Positions 44,193 through 54,694 are shown, counted from the first letter of the stretch. The stretch: 64,000 bases of DNA from Bog-756 sp963727075 (GCA_963727075.1 CAVSET010000006.1:186001-250000); one strand, 5' to 3'. The notes: generated by a model not told the origin, from the sequence alone. A program made the numbers and translations.

Positions 44193-44732
44193 CTAGCCGT
44201 GGTCGCGCTCACCGAATCGACCCGATACCAGCGGCACCAAGAACCATAGGACAAAGAACATTCCTACGACCGAGGCTGAGATCACTGGTACGGCGACGCC
44301 TCTCAGGACCACACCGGTGACAAGTAGCACCGCGGAGGAAATGGCCAGCCCTACCACCGCCATCCCGGCCAACGCCATGCCGTTGGCGACACGGAGGAGT
44401 CGAGCTTTCTTGTGCTGGCGGAACACGAGGCGATGGTAGGCAACAGGAGCGGACAGCAGCCCGATGGCCACGGCCGCGAGGACGAGGGTCGCGATGTAGA
44501 GATGTCGTTGCGCGTAATCCAATGTGCCGAATCTCATGGTGAACGGCAGTGATAGCAAGAACCCGAAGAGCACCTGAATACCGATGCCGGCCACTCGGAG
44601 CTCCTGAAGGAGCTCCAGCAGGTTTCGGTCTTGGCGCTCCTCTTCGGATTCGTGACGGCCTGGGTCATTCCGCGCCTGAACCGGCCGGCCGTCGGCTGGT
44701 TCTTCGTCATTCGGCATCCCGTCCGCTCCCAC
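44193..44732 (-). CDS. DUF6328 family membrane protein
   Basis: A 179-residue protein. After a 40-residue charged lead comes LLELLQELRVAGIGIQVLFGFLLSLPF, then four hydrophobic segments with LSAPVAYHRLVFRQHKK between the second and third. This is the DUF6328 pattern, a small integral membrane protein of unknown role, often beside stress genes. Start ATG 44732 or 44717. It reads toward the plasmid-stabilisation gene, 180 bases away. Confidence 0.78.
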   Translation of the reverse strand: MGADGMPNDEEPADGRPVQARNDPGRHESEEERQDRNLLELLQELRVAGIGIQVLFGFLLSLPFTMRFGTLDYAQRHLYIATLVLAAVAIGLLSAPVAYHRLVFRQHKKARLLRVANGMALAGMAVVGLAISSAVLLVTGVVLRGVAVPVISASVVGMFFVLWFLVPLVSGRFGERDHG

Positions 44733-45008
44733 TCGGTTCGGTGAAACCGCCCTCCGACTTCGGTTTGGACTTGGACTAGGCGAACGTGCCGGAGACTACA
44801 AGTTCTTGACCGCCTCCGGGTGCAAATCAGATTCAGCTTTCGTCGTTTTCTGGAGTAGATGCTCCCCGCAGTCCGGCCATACCATTTCCATCAATGGAAG
44901 ATGACGCCCCACGCCTTCCTGCCACAATGGAGGCACGGGGCTTGGGGCTCATCCATAGCTACCCCAATACCCGCTTAGGCGGCCACTACACCCATGGGAC
45001 GCGAAAGA
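44733..45008. other. Gap without a recognised gene
   Basis: About 275 bases between DUF6328 and the CsbD terminator. An A+T-rich patch near 44800-44900 (TTTCCATCAATGGAA is a short palindrome at 44886-44900) may hold the DUF6328 promoter. No coding likeness. Confidence 0.4.
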
Positions 45009-45030
45009 GGCCCCGGCAGAAACCGGGGCC
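45009..45030 (-). terminator. Rho-independent terminator of the csbD operon
   Basis: GGCCCCGG pairs with CCGGGGCC around CAGAAA. On the minus strand the stem is followed by TCTTTCG. It lies 22 bases past the CsbD stop. Confidence 0.75.
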
Positions 45031-45051
45031 CCAATCGCGGTTAGAGCCGAA

Positions 45052-45219
45052 CTACAGAGCGTCCTTCACTTTCTCACCGGCCTGCTTCAGGTTTCCCGAG
45101 GCCTTGTCGGCCTTACCCTTTGCCTGCATCGACCTGTCGTCGGTGGCCTTACCGACCTTGTCTTTGACGTCACCCTTGGCAGCCTGTGCCTTGTCCTTTG
45201 CCTTGTCAGCGATTCCCAC
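45052..45219 (-). CDS. CsbD family stress protein
   Basis: A 55-residue, lysine- and alanine-rich hydrophilic protein: IADKAKDKAQAAKGDVKDK and KATDDRSMQAKGKADKASG, as in CsbD. Members are general-stress proteins of unknown action. The GTG at 45219 has GGAGGAAAA directly before it and gives the usual short length; the longer frame to 45321 is antisense-type sequence. It is last in an operon with the two small membrane proteins upstream. Confidence 0.85.
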   Translation of the reverse strand: MGIADKAKDKAQAAKGDVKDKVGKATDDRSMQAKGKADKASGNLKQAGEKVKDAL

Positions 45220-45268
45220 TTTTCCTCCTTGTGTCGTACGAACGTTCGATATCCGAGACTGCAAACCG

Positions 45269-45434
45269 CTACCAGCGGTAGAAGCCGTGTCTCCCAGCAC
45301 CTTCGCCTCGACCGAGAGCAAATCCGATCAGCCACAACACCAGCAAGACCGCAGCCACCAGCCAGAGCGCGTGAAGCGCGAACCCGAGGCCGGCAAACAG
45401 CACGACCAGCTAAGAACGCCAACAGGATGAGCAT
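45269..45434 (-). pseudogene. Small hydrophobic membrane peptide, one frame shift
   Basis: MLILLAFLA in one frame and, after one extra base, VLFAGLGFALHALWLVAAVL, then WLIGFALGRGEG and the stop. About 54 residues with two membrane segments, of the lmo0937/hydrophobic-protein type often found with CsbD. The span is a multiple of three plus one, consistent with a single inserted G. AAGGAATTTGG precedes the ATG. Confidence 0.68.
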
Positions 45435-45448
45435 TTCCAAATTCCTTT

Positions 45449-45697
45449 CTAGATGTAGGTATCGTCCCGACGCACTACGTTCCCTCGTCCATCGTCGACG
45501 ACCGTGCGGTGCCGACGAAAGCCGGTGCCCATCAAGCCGATGAGTGACAACACGGCTCCTACCACCCCGACGATCATCAGAATGATCCCGACAGTGTGGA
45601 CATTGAATCCGTGCTGATCGGGACTGACCGTAAGGGCAAAATCCAGAACTGCACCCACTGCGAAGGCCACAATGCTTGCTACAAGTCCACCAACCAT
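45449..45697 (-). CDS. DUF6458 family small membrane protein
   Basis: An 82-residue protein with two membrane segments (VASIVAFAVGAVLDFALTV and TVGIILMIVGVVGAVLSLIGL) and a basic C-terminal tail, RRHRTVVDDGRGNVV. This is the DUF6458 layout; function unknown. It heads the operon with the small hydrophobic peptide and CsbD, a set often linked to envelope or osmotic stress. Confidence 0.8.
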   Translation of the reverse strand: MVGGLVASIVAFAVGAVLDFALTVSPDQHGFNVHTVGIILMIVGVVGAVLSLIGLMGTGFRRHRTVVDDGRGNVVRRDDTYI

Positions 45698-46394
45698 CTC
45701 TCAACCCCTCCTCGAGTTGGACGGAATCCAGCTTTACCCGTCGTCGGCTCCCACAAACATTCCGTTTCACGACTCACACCGCGGGTACTGCAAGAAGAAT
45801 GGTTGGGAACCGTGACGACGAATCCGAAAGTCCCAGTGAGCTGATTCCGCCTTCGGAGACGTTCATGGCAGCTGTCGACCTCGGCATGCTGATCTCAACA
45901 TTCCTTCTAGCGTTCGTTATGTGGAGATGCAGGGTCGCGCGCGGAAGTCTCCGGATCGTCCTATCCCTGTCCGTCTGAAAAGACCCAGCATTTCGCCTCG
46001 GGCAAGAAGGAGCTGCAAATCGAACATGGCTAAACGGCGTGTGGGCGACGTGCAGTCGGCTGGCTCAAGTTGCAAAGAGACCAAAGACACCGCGGAGCCA
46101 TCGTGCGTACGAGGCTGGGCTCAGATCCGAACGGTCGGCGGCCACATCAGGTGGAGCTGAGACCAGGTCACTGATGGACTGCAACCGCTCGTACTCCCGC
46201 GGGGCCTCCTCACGGAGGAAGTCAACTAAGGCCCGCTTAACCGAGGAAGTAGTGACAGTCATGATGCGATCGCTCCTGGAGCACCCAACTGAGTGCGATC
46301 GGCTGAAGCCAGCCCCGAACGCTGATCGGAAGCGGGTGAGCGCTTGAGAGCGGCCGCTTGTCGGTCGTCGTCCGGAGCGTGGTCAGCGCGGCGT
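45698..46394. other. Gap of about 700 bases, only weak small frames
   Basis: Between DUF6458 and HSP20. A short plus-strand frame at 45867-45978 would encode one membrane helix (LGMLISTFLLAFVMW) and a basic tail; it has no ribosome site I trust. A minus-strand frame at 46065-46262 is listed apart. The rest is without likeness; G+C is low for this window. Confidence 0.4.
46065..46262 (-). CDS. Hypothetical 65-residue protein
   Basis: MTVTTSSVKRALVDFLREEA and EYERLQSISDLVSAPPDVAA, cited in part, with the look of a short helical protein (charged helix, then a hinge). I do not recognise it. No clear ribosome site. It lies in a low-GC gap, and could be a fragment. Confidence 0.3.
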   Translation of the reverse strand: MTVTTSSVKRALVDFLREEAPREYERLQSISDLVSAPPDVAADRSDLSPASYARWLRGVFGLFAT

Positions 46395-46835
46395 TCAGGC
46401 TGACAGTTGCTGGCGGTCAGCCCTTTCAGTGACTTCGATTCGGCGAGGCTTGGCGTGCTCAGCCACAGGGATTGCAAGGGTGAGAACCCCCGCCTCGTAC
46501 TCCGCCCGGATGTGCTCTGTGTCCAGATTGGTGCCTAAGAATACTTGTCGGACAAAGATCCCGTAGGGCCGCTCGGCGATTACCGATTCCACACCCTCCG
46601 ACGCTGGAGGAGCCGGTCGGTCGGCCTTGATAGTCAGGACGTTGTCTTCGACCGTCAAGTCGACGGCTTCGGCTGCTACTCCGGGTAGGTCGAGCCGGAT
46701 CAGGAAGGAGTCATCCTTCCTGTAGGCGTCCATCGGCATGGCCAGGGATCGGGCCCCGTTTCCGGTTTGCCCACCCCAGAGCTGCTGGAACAGCCGGTCA
46801 ACGTCCCTGAACGGATCACTATGCACTAGAGCCAT
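46395..46835 (-). CDS. HSP20 small heat-shock protein
   Basis: A 146-residue alpha-crystallin-domain chaperone: PFRDVDRLFQQLWG at the start, MPMDAYRKDDSFLIRLDLPGV, then VDLTVEDNVLTIKADR, FVRQVFLGTNLDTEHIRAEYEAGVLTLAIPV, shown as blocks. It binds unfolding proteins without ATP. I use ATG 46835 since AGGAGGTGA sits eight bases before it; two nearer ATG codons lie inside that spacing. A CIRCE element 70 bases upstream indicates HrcA control. Confidence 0.92.
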   Translation of the reverse strand: MALVHSDPFRDVDRLFQQLWGGQTGNGARSLAMPMDAYRKDDSFLIRLDLPGVAAEAVDLTVEDNVLTIKADRPAPPASEGVESVIAERPYGIFVRQVFLGTNLDTEHIRAEYEAGVLTLAIPVAEHAKPRRIEVTERADRQQLSA

Positions 46836-46904
46836 GATCATCACCTCCTACGAGCAAGACTTTGGTAGCTCTCGCGCCGCCAAATGGCGGTGACGCATCA
46901 ATTA

Positions 46905-46931
46905 TTAGCACTCTCGGCCCGCGAGTGCTAG
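46905..46931 (-). promoter_or_regulatory. CIRCE element (HrcA operator)
   Basis: TTAGCACTC-N9-GAGTGCTAG, one base off the consensus TTAGCACTC-N9-GAGTGCTAA. It is 70 bases upstream of the HSP20 start, where HrcA would block transcription until heat shock. Confidence 0.9.
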
Positions 46932-47598
46932 CCAATTATCGGCAAGATCCTGTGCCTCTCGACGGCGTTCTGGGGGGTGTCCCCGAACACCGGGAGTGAG
47001 TCGGTTATTGACCGTGGCTGAACGACACCTTGGCGACAGTGGTCCCGGATGAGATCAGAGTGCGGCCGCCATGCCGGCTATTTCCGACCGATCAGCATCG
47101 GGTTCAGCTTGATGGGTTTCCGATTGACGGCCACACCGTGTGCCTCCAGCCCCGTCAAAAGGTCGTCCTGGCGCTCGGTAAACAGAAGGATCGGTGACCT
47201 TGATTCACCCAAGCGAAGGCGGGTGCCCAACTGAGCCGAGTGAATACCGTGGAGCATGGCCCAGAAGGGCACCTCGAACACATCAACGCACTCCAGCTCG
47301 ACCGATCAGGTACTGGCGGAACAGAACCCCCGGTACTTCAAGTTCAACATTGGGGTGCGGTTCCGAGCCCATGGTTACGACTATTGCCCATCAACCGGAC
47401 CTGAGTGCCCCCGACCGCCGGGTAGGTGCGACACCTAGCCTGCCCCTGAGCGGCACATAGGGATAGTCGCTGGTCTGACATCACCCATGACCGATCGGAC
47501 AAGATGTCTGCCGGGACTACCGATCGGAGGTGGCTGTCGTGAAAGGTCCTGGAATACCCCGGAACCCCCTCGAACCCCGCTCCGATCCGAAGGGCCGA
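46932..47598. other. Gap of about 670 bases, right flank of the island
   Basis: Several short frames: a minus-strand frame at 47078-47281 (LRLGESRSPILLFTERQDDLL, 67 codons) and a plus-strand frame at 47256-47438 (RYFKFNIGVRFRAHGYDYC), neither recognised and both overlapping. They may be gene fragments. G+C rises to the window norm near 47500. Confidence 0.4.
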
Positions 47599-48291
47599 CT
47601 ACTTCCGCTCCACGGCGGGGAACAGGGCCCGGTGGACCATCGTCGTGAGCGTGTCCAGCGCAGCGTCGTCCACCGGCGTGCCCATGAACTCCGACATCAG
47701 ATGGAACCGGTCGAGCATGGCGATGACGGCCAAACCGGCCACTCCTGGGTCGAGGTCGCCGGTGGGCCCGGAGGAGGAGATTCGCGAGGCCATGGCGTCG
47801 ATGTGGGCGGCGACCATCGTCCGGGTCTGATCGACGACGGCCCGGTCGACCGAGGCGAGGTCGATCCACGAGCGGAACAGGGGTGCGTAACGGGACCAGA
47901 GGGCCGAATAGTCGCCGATCCACTGGCGAAGGTTGTCCCAGCTCTCGATGTCGATGGCGTTGCCGGCGTCGGTCACCGCACCGTATAGGCGCGATGCCTC
48001 GGCGGTCGCCTCGATGGTGAGCGCTCGCACCAGGTCTTCCTTGTTCGAGAAGTAGAGGTAGAACGTGCCGTGGGACGTGTTGGCGATGTCGACTACGTCC
48101 TTGACCCGCGTGCTGTGGTAGCCCCGCTCGTCGATCGCCTCCATGGCCGCGTCGAGCAGCCGCCGCATGGTCTCCTTGCCTTGGCTGCGCAGGGCTCGTT
48201 TGCTGGCCGGCTCGCCGACGGGGGCCTCCGGTTTGGATGCCGATGCGCTCTGATCCGTCCTGGTCCGTCCCTTTTCGGCGTCGGGGGCCAT
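47599..48291 (-). CDS. TetR family regulator of the liv operon
   Basis: A 230-residue TetR protein: RSQGKETMRRLLDAAMEAIDERGYHSTRVKDVVDIANTSHGTFYLYFSNKEDLV is its N-terminal domain, cited here as the TSHGTFYLYFSNKEDL helix-turn-helix end and RLLDAAMEAIDERGYHST. A 35-residue charged lead precedes it. It is last in the five-gene liv operon, 19 bases after livF, and so likely senses a transport substrate or its CoA form and acts on the inverted repeat at 53523. Confidence 0.88.
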   Translation of the reverse strand: MAPDAEKGRTRTDQSASASKPEAPVGEPASKRALRSQGKETMRRLLDAAMEAIDERGYHSTRVKDVVDIANTSHGTFYLYFSNKEDLVRALTIEATAEASRLYGAVTDAGNAIDIESWDNLRQWIGDYSALWSRYAPLFRSWIDLASVDRAVVDQTRTMVAAHIDAMASRISSSGPTGDLDPGVAGLAVIAMLDRFHLMSEFMGTPVDDAALDTLTTMVHRALFPAVERK

Positions 48292-48292
48292 T

Positions 48293-48318
48293 GCTCAGTT
48301 GCTCAGCTGTTCAGCTGG
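48293..48318 (-). repeat. Three short direct repeats between livF and tetR
   Basis: On the plus strand TTGCTCAG, TTGCTCAG, CTGTTCAG follow one another. They fill the 19-base gap and reach into the end of livF, next to the tetR start. Confidence 0.5.
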
Positions 48319-49141
48319 TCGGTGGGCCGCCCAGGCGGCGCAGCGAGTCCATGACCTGTGTCCCGGCGGGTCCGACGGTCCGGCTGGCCAGCAGTTGTTC
48401 CATGGCACGCTTGGCTCCCGCTGCCGGTCCGGCGTAGGCCACCGTGCCGTGCTCGAGGATCACCGCCTCTTGGGCCAGCTCGACGGCCCGGTCGACCTGT
48501 TGCTCGACGACGAGCAGGGCGGTGCCCGCCCGGTTGATCCTCCGCAGGCCCTCGTAGACGGTCTCGATCACCACGGGGGCGAGGCCGAGCGAAAGCTCGT
48601 CGGCCACGAACAGCTTGGGTGGTGCCATCAGTACCTTGGCCAGCGACAGGAGTCGTTGCTGTCCCCCCGAAAGCGTGCCGCCTCGCTGCTTGCGGCGCTC
48701 GCCGAGGATGGGAAAGGCTCCATAGGCCTGAGCCAGCGCCTCGTTCACCTTCTTTCGTCCCAGTCGCTGACGGAAGGCGAGTACCAGGTTCTCCTCCACA
48801 TTGAGATTGGAGAAGATCCCGCGGCCTTCGGGCACGTGAGCCATCCCGACCCGAGCGATCCGGTAGGCGGGATCGCCGGTTATGTCGGTTCCACTGACGC
48901 GGATCGAGCCCTCGGTGCTCGGCATGAGCCCGCTGACCACCCGGGCGACGGTCGACTTACCGGCGCCGTTGGAGCCGAGCAGCGCGGTGATGCCTCCGGC
49001 CGGGACCGAGAAGGAGATGTCGAACAGGGCCCGGTAGGGACCGTACGCTGCGCACACGTGGTCCACTTCGAGGGCAGGCGCGGCATTGGCGACCCCGGGA
49101 CGGCTGCCGTTGGGACTGGTGGTGCCAGCGTCGATGGTCAT
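48311..49141 (-). CDS. livF: Branched-chain amino acid-type ABC transporter ATPase, LivF
   Basis: A 276-residue ATPase: Walker A ALLGSNGAGKSTVARVV, LSGGQQRLLSLAKVL as signature, VADELSLGLAP as Walker B, and HVPEGRGIFSNLNVEENL, which marks LivF. It drives uptake with LivG, the fused LivHM and the binding protein. In such lipid-catabolic genomes the substrate may be another small carboxylate or amide. ATG 49141 overlaps the livG stop (ATGA). Confidence 0.92.
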   Translation of the reverse strand: MTIDAGTTSPNGSRPGVANAAPALEVDHVCAAYGPYRALFDISFSVPAGGITALLGSNGAGKSTVARVVSGLMPSTEGSIRVSGTDITGDPAYRIARVGMAHVPEGRGIFSNLNVEENLVLAFRQRLGRKKVNEALAQAYGAFPILGERRKQRGGTLSGGQQRLLSLAKVLMAPPKLFVADELSLGLAPVVIETVYEGLRRINRAGTALLVVEQQVDRAVELAQEAVILEHGTVAYAGPAAGAKRAMEQLLASRTVGPAGTQVMDSLRRLGGPPTS

Positions 49142-49954
49142 GCGCTCGTCCCTAGATAGGCATCGCGCACCCGAGGGTCGGTCATCACCTCGTCGAAGGT
49201 GCCCTCGGCCACCAGCGAGCCGAGGTCCATCACGACGGCGCGGTCCACGACGGCACCGACCATGGTGAGGTCGTGCTCGACGAGAAGGACAGCCATGCCG
49301 TGTTCCTGCTGGAGTGTGCGCAGCACGTGGGCTAGCTCTTTGGTCTCCTCCACGTCGAGTCCCGAGGAGGGCTCGTCGGCCAGCAGCAAGACCGGTTCGC
49401 CGACGAGGGCGCGGGCCAGCTCGACGAGGCGACACAACCCGAGTCCCAGGGCGCTTACCGGGGTGTCGGCCCGTTCGCCGATCCCGATGAGCTCGAGCAC
49501 GTTGTCGACCCGGGCCATCTCGTCGGGGGTAGGCCGGCTCAGGTTGCAGAGGTCGCTGCCACAGCCGTCCGTCCCCCCGACGGGCCCGCTCGGCGACCAG
49601 GAGGTGCTCCCGGACGGTCATGTCGGGGAAGACCTCGACCCGCTGGTAGGTCCGTCCGATCCCGAGCCTGGCCCGGCGGTAGACCGGGAGGCCGTCGATG
49701 ACGGTGCCGGACAGCTCGACCCGCCCCTGCTCGGGGCGCAGCTGCCCGCAGATGCAATTGAACAGCGTGGTCTTCCCGGCGCCGTTGGGCCCGACCAGTC
49801 CAACGCTCTCCCCGGCAGAGACGGTAAGGCTCATGCTGTTGACGGCGGCGATCCCCCCGAACGACTTGGATACGTCGGTGACCTGGAGGAGCGGCTGCCC
49901 GCTTCCCTTGTGGGCTGAGCCACTTCTCGCCGCGTTCCAAGACTCGTTGCTCAT
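49138..49954 (-). pseudogene. livG: ABC transporter ATPase LivG, one frame shift
   Basis: About 271 residues: VTDVSKSFGGIAAVNSMSL, Walker A GLVGPNGAGKTTLFNCI, IGRTYQRVEVFPDMTVREHLL in one frame; after about 49565 SALGLGLCRLVELARALV, LLADEPSSGLDVEET and LLVEHDLTMVGAVVDRAVVM in another. The signature motif reads LGLGLCRLVELA, a weak version of LSGG. One extra base fits the length. Coupled on both sides by ATGA overlaps with livHM and livF. Confidence 0.87.
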
Positions 49955-52024
49955 CGTTCCGCTCGGCGCGGTAGTTCGCCGGCCGAGATGTCCAGCGTCA
50001 CGTTGCTCACGGCTGAGGGGCTTCGGCCTGGACCCGACCCGGGCGACGTCGGTGGCCCGAGGGTGGCCGGCGACGCCATGGCGGACGCGTCCGGGTCACC
50101 GAACAGCAACCGCTCGAAGCGCAGTGTCCACCGGCGCTTCTGGTACTCGAGGATGCCCTCGGGATGGGCGGCATAGGTGAGGGCGCCGAAGGCGAACAGG
50201 ACGATGGTCAGGCTGTTGCCACCGAAGCGGGGCGGCAGGTAGGTGAGCAGCTGCTGGATGACCACGAAGCCGATGCCCCCCTGAATGGCCCCTTCGACGG
50301 TGCTCACCCCGGTGGTGACCACGATGACCACGAAGGCCAGCGAGAGGGCGTAGAGGAACTGGGAGGCGTTCACCGACTCCTGTTGGATGACGAGCATCGT
50401 TCCGCCGATGCCGGCAACCGCCCCGGACAGGGCGAAAATGAGGATGCGCTGCCAGGTGAGGTTGATGCCGAGGCCGGCGGCGGCCGTCTCGCTGCCCCGC
50501 ATGGCGGCCAGGTAGCGGCCGGTGGTGCCGTTGCGCACCAGGAGCACGCCGAGGGTGCAGATCACCAGGACCACCATCTCGAGGATGAAGAGGTTGTGGC
50601 CGTTGGGATTGAACAGCCCGAGGCCGACCCATTTCGACTCGACGCTGAGGGCGTGGCCGTTGCTGATGGTTCCCTGGGTGAAGACGGAGTTGTCGAAGAA
50701 GAGGGCGGCGGCGATGGTCATGAGGGCGAGCCCCAGCCCTTTCAGCCGTAGTGACAGCAGCGCCAACACCACGGCGACCACCGCGGCCAGCACCGCCCCC
50801 ACGATGCCTCCGACCAGCAGGCTGAGGCCCAGGTGGTTCGCCAGTTGTGCGGCGGTGAACGCTCCGACCCCGGCGAGCGTTGCCTGGCACAGCGAGAGCT
50901 GCCCACCCATGCCGGTGATCAGCGTGATGGACAAGAAGACGGTCGAGAAGGCGAGGCCCTCGTTGAACACGCTCTCCCAGGTCTGGGGGATCCAGGTGAG
51001 CATGGACAGGCAGAAGGCGGCCAGCAACACGTACCAGGCCGGGCGGATGATGCGGCTCAGCTGGGGCGCTCGAAGCGTGGCGGTGGTGGGGGGCGGTGGT
51101 GGGTCGACCGAGGCCAGAGGATCCTTCGAGTCGTCCAGGCGCCGCATGCCGGGGACGAGCAGCAAAGCACCCACCAGCACGATGAAGGGCAGCGAGGGGA
51201 TGACGGCGGACGACAATGTGCTGCTCGCCGGCAGGTATCCCTGGAGCACGGTGTCGGCCACGCCCATGAGGATCCCGACCAGGGCGGCGATCGGCAGGGA
51301 GCGGAGCGAGGCCCAGGCGGCGGCGGCGAAGGCCGCCACCAGCAGGGTGGCGTAGTCGTCGAACTGGAGCTGGTTGTAGAGCGGGGCCAGCATGACTCCG
51401 GCAAGCCCGGCCATGAAGCTCGAGACGGCCCAGGCGGTGGCCACCACTGCTCCAGCGTTGACCCCGTCGAGGGCGACGAGGCGCCGGCTCTCGACCGCAC
51501 CGCGCATCTGCAGGCCGAGGTTGGTGAACCGCATGAGGATCACCAGGCGCGACTAGCACTCCGGCGGTGACGACCATCGTGCTCAGGTAGATGCCGTTGA
51601 TCGGCGTCCCGAGAATGTGGAGGTAGACGATGTTCGGGTCGAAGAGGATGCTCGGCGAGTTGTAGAGGTTCTGGGCGCCGAAGAGCACGGGAAGCAGGAA
51701 CGGGATCCCGACGAAGAGGCTGATGCCGGTGACCAGCTTCGCCGTGGTGTTGGTGTTCGGTATCTTCCGGAAGAGGAAGTGGTCGAAGGCCAACCCGAGG
51801 AGCGGGGCCAGTACCACCACCGAGATGACGAAGGCCAGCCAGATCGGCAGGTTCTCGTTCTGGACCAGCTTGGTGTAGACGAAGGCGGAGGTGTAGGCCT
51901 GGGCGCCGAAGGCGAAGTTGAAGACGCCGGTCGCCTGGTAGGTGAGCACCAACCCGACCGCCACAATGGCGTAGGTGCACCCGTAGGGCACACCGGGGAT
52001 GGCGAAGCCGAGGAAGTGCTGCAC
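49951..52024 (-). pseudogene. Fused LivH-LivM permease, one frame shift
   Basis: A single chain of about 690 residues joining both membrane parts. The LivH part (52024 to about 51100) has GCTYAIVAVGLVLTYQATGVFNFAFGAQ, cited as a block, and the LivM part GLAFSTVFLSITLITGMGGQLSLCQATL and GRYLAAMRGSETAAAGLG. An 80-residue linker carries a PPPPP stretch. The break near 51548 is one extra C in GTCGCGCCTGGTG. Separate livH and livM genes are the rule; fused forms are known in actinobacteria. GTG start, 44 bases after the binding protein. Confidence 0.87.
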
Positions 52025-52068
52025 CTCCCGACGCCCCTACTGCTTCCCCTGCCCTGGCGCCCGTCCGG

Positions 52069-53424
52069 TCACGTACCGGGTGTCCCGGGCTGCGGCGTGG
52101 CGAGGGCGGGGTTCTTGAGGTTCACGACCTTGTTGAAGCACAGGATGGTCTGGGGTGGTGCGGCGACCGCCGGGACGAATTGGGTGCCCTGGACCTTTAC
52201 GAAGGCCGAGCAGATCGGGAAGGACTGCTGGGTGAGGTCGTGGGCCGTCGTCCAGTTCGTGACCGTCGTCAGCCCGTTGGCGGTGTAGTTGGTGATCTTG
52301 TTGATCTGGTTGATGACGTTGGCCTGGGTCAGGGGCAGGCCGGCGTTCAACGTGTTCTTGATGCCCGTGGCCAGCAGGTCGGCCGACTGCCATCCCTGGA
52401 TGGCCACGTCGTCGTACTGGTACTTGGGTTCGTACTTGGCCATGCTGGCCAGGTAGTTGGCCATGCCGGGATACTTACCGGGGAACGTCTTGGGTGCCTG
52501 GAAGGGGACGTTGCCGTTGATGTTGAAATAGACCCCGTCCATGAGGTTGCCGTACTGGGCGAGCAGCGAGTTGTCGTAGCCGTTGAGCCAGAGCTGGTGG
52601 ATGTTGAGCCCGTACTGGTGGAGGGCCCGGGACATCGTGATGTTGTCGGAGCCCTGCATGCAGGTCATCACGAAGTCGGTGCCGGCTTGCTGCATCTTCT
52701 GCACGGCCGCGGAGAAGTCCCCGCCGAGCTGGGCGGCGAGATCGGTGTAGCCCACGTTGATCCCTCCCGCCGACAGCTGCTGGGCAGCGCCGTTGCAGGC
52801 GTCGTACGACGACGAGATGGCTGGGCCGTAGCTGATGATTGCCACCGACTTGGCCTTGAGCTGATGGATCAGGTAGGCGGGAGCGGGGGCCGTGTAGTTG
52901 TAGTCCTGGGTCGACCCGCCCGCGGCGAACAGGTTCGGCTGGGGGGCCCAGTTTCCGCTCACGTTGTAACCGAAGGTTGGGACGTTGGACTGGACGAAGA
53001 GGTTCGGAGTGAACCAGAACGTCGAGGTGAACACGGCGAAGGCGTTGTCCTGCTGGATGAGGGTGTGGGCCAGCTGGGTGAAGGTGGTCGGGCTTCCGCC
53101 GTCGTCGAGGTTGTAGGCCAGCTGGATCGGGTGGCCGTTGACCCCGCCGCTGGCGTTGAGCACCTTGAGGTAGGCCTGGATGCCGGGCACGAAGGATGCG
53201 AAGTCGGAGGAGATCGGGCCGGTGAGGGTGGAGATGGCACCGATCTTGATCACGCTGCCCGACGCGGCGTTGGTGCTCGAGGAGCCGGAGGTCGTGGCCG
53301 TCGTGCCTGCCGTCGTCGTGGGACTGCTCGACGAGCTCGAGCAGCCGGCCAAGACCAGCGCACCGATCATTGCACCACCAATCAGCGCAATTCGGACCTT
53401 GGCACCACTTCTGCGGTATCGCAT
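52069..53424 (-). CDS. ABC transporter substrate-binding lipoprotein, LivJ/LivK type
   Basis: A 451-residue exported binding protein. Lipobox LVLAGC at residues 22-27 follows a hydrophobic signal; then a serine- and threonine-rich linker, then IKIGAISTLTGPISSDFASFVPG, the type I periplasmic start, and GGVNGHPIQLAYNLDDGGS. It captures the solute outside the membrane and gives it to LivHM. First gene of the operon with livHM, livG, livF and tetR. No aromatic or charged site clear enough to name the ligand. Confidence 0.9.
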   Translation of the reverse strand: MRYRRSGAKVRIALIGGAMIGALVLAGCSSSSSSPTTTAGTTATTSGSSSTNAASGSVIKIGAISTLTGPISSDFASFVPGIQAYLKVLNASGGVNGHPIQLAYNLDDGGSPTTFTQLAHTLIQQDNAFAVFTSTFWFTPNLFVQSNVPTFGYNVSGNWAPQPNLFAAGGSTQDYNYTAPAPAYLIHQLKAKSVAIISYGPAISSSYDACNGAAQQLSAGGINVGYTDLAAQLGGDFSAAVQKMQQAGTDFVMTCMQGSDNITMSRALHQYGLNIHQLWLNGYDNSLLAQYGNLMDGVYFNINGNVPFQAPKTFPGKYPGMANYLASMAKYEPKYQYDDVAIQGWQSADLLATGIKNTLNAGLPLTQANVINQINKITNYTANGLTTVTNWTTAHDLTQQSFPICSAFVKVQGTQFVPAVAAPPQTILCFNKVVNLKNPALATPQPGTPGT

Positions 53425-53522
53425 CCATCCCCCAATGCTCTTGCGCAACATGTCGGTTGCGGTCTCTGTATCTTGCCCTCGGACAAGCCCCCGTTGGGGC
53501 CGGTCCTGACGCAAGGTAATCG

Positions 53523-53538
53523 ACGCCGGCCCCGGCGT
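53523..53538. promoter_or_regulatory. Perfect inverted repeat upstream of the liv operon
   Basis: ACGCCGG-CC-CCGGCGT, 100 bases before the binding protein start. It is a candidate site for the operon-encoded TetR. The 270-base gap 53425-53695 also holds TATGAT near 53546 and half of a CTGAC/GTCAG word near 53556. Confidence 0.45.
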
Positions 53539-53695
53539 GCTTTGTATGATAACCGTGTCAGGGTCTGCGGTGCTGGGAGATCGTGGGTCCGCGTGAGCGC
53601 GCCGGTGGCACTCGCCTCCTTCTTCTACGTGTCCCCGGGCCGGCGCGGACTCGTCACGGGGCGTACGGAGTGGAGCAGAGCGCACGAGAGACGGT

Positions 53696-54690
<995 letters not shown>

Positions 54691-54694
<4 letters not shown>

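Noticed and set aside
53546..53562. Possible fourth CTGAC/GTCAG palindrome before the liv operon.
   Set aside because: Only one half (GTGTCAG) is good; the other arm does not match.
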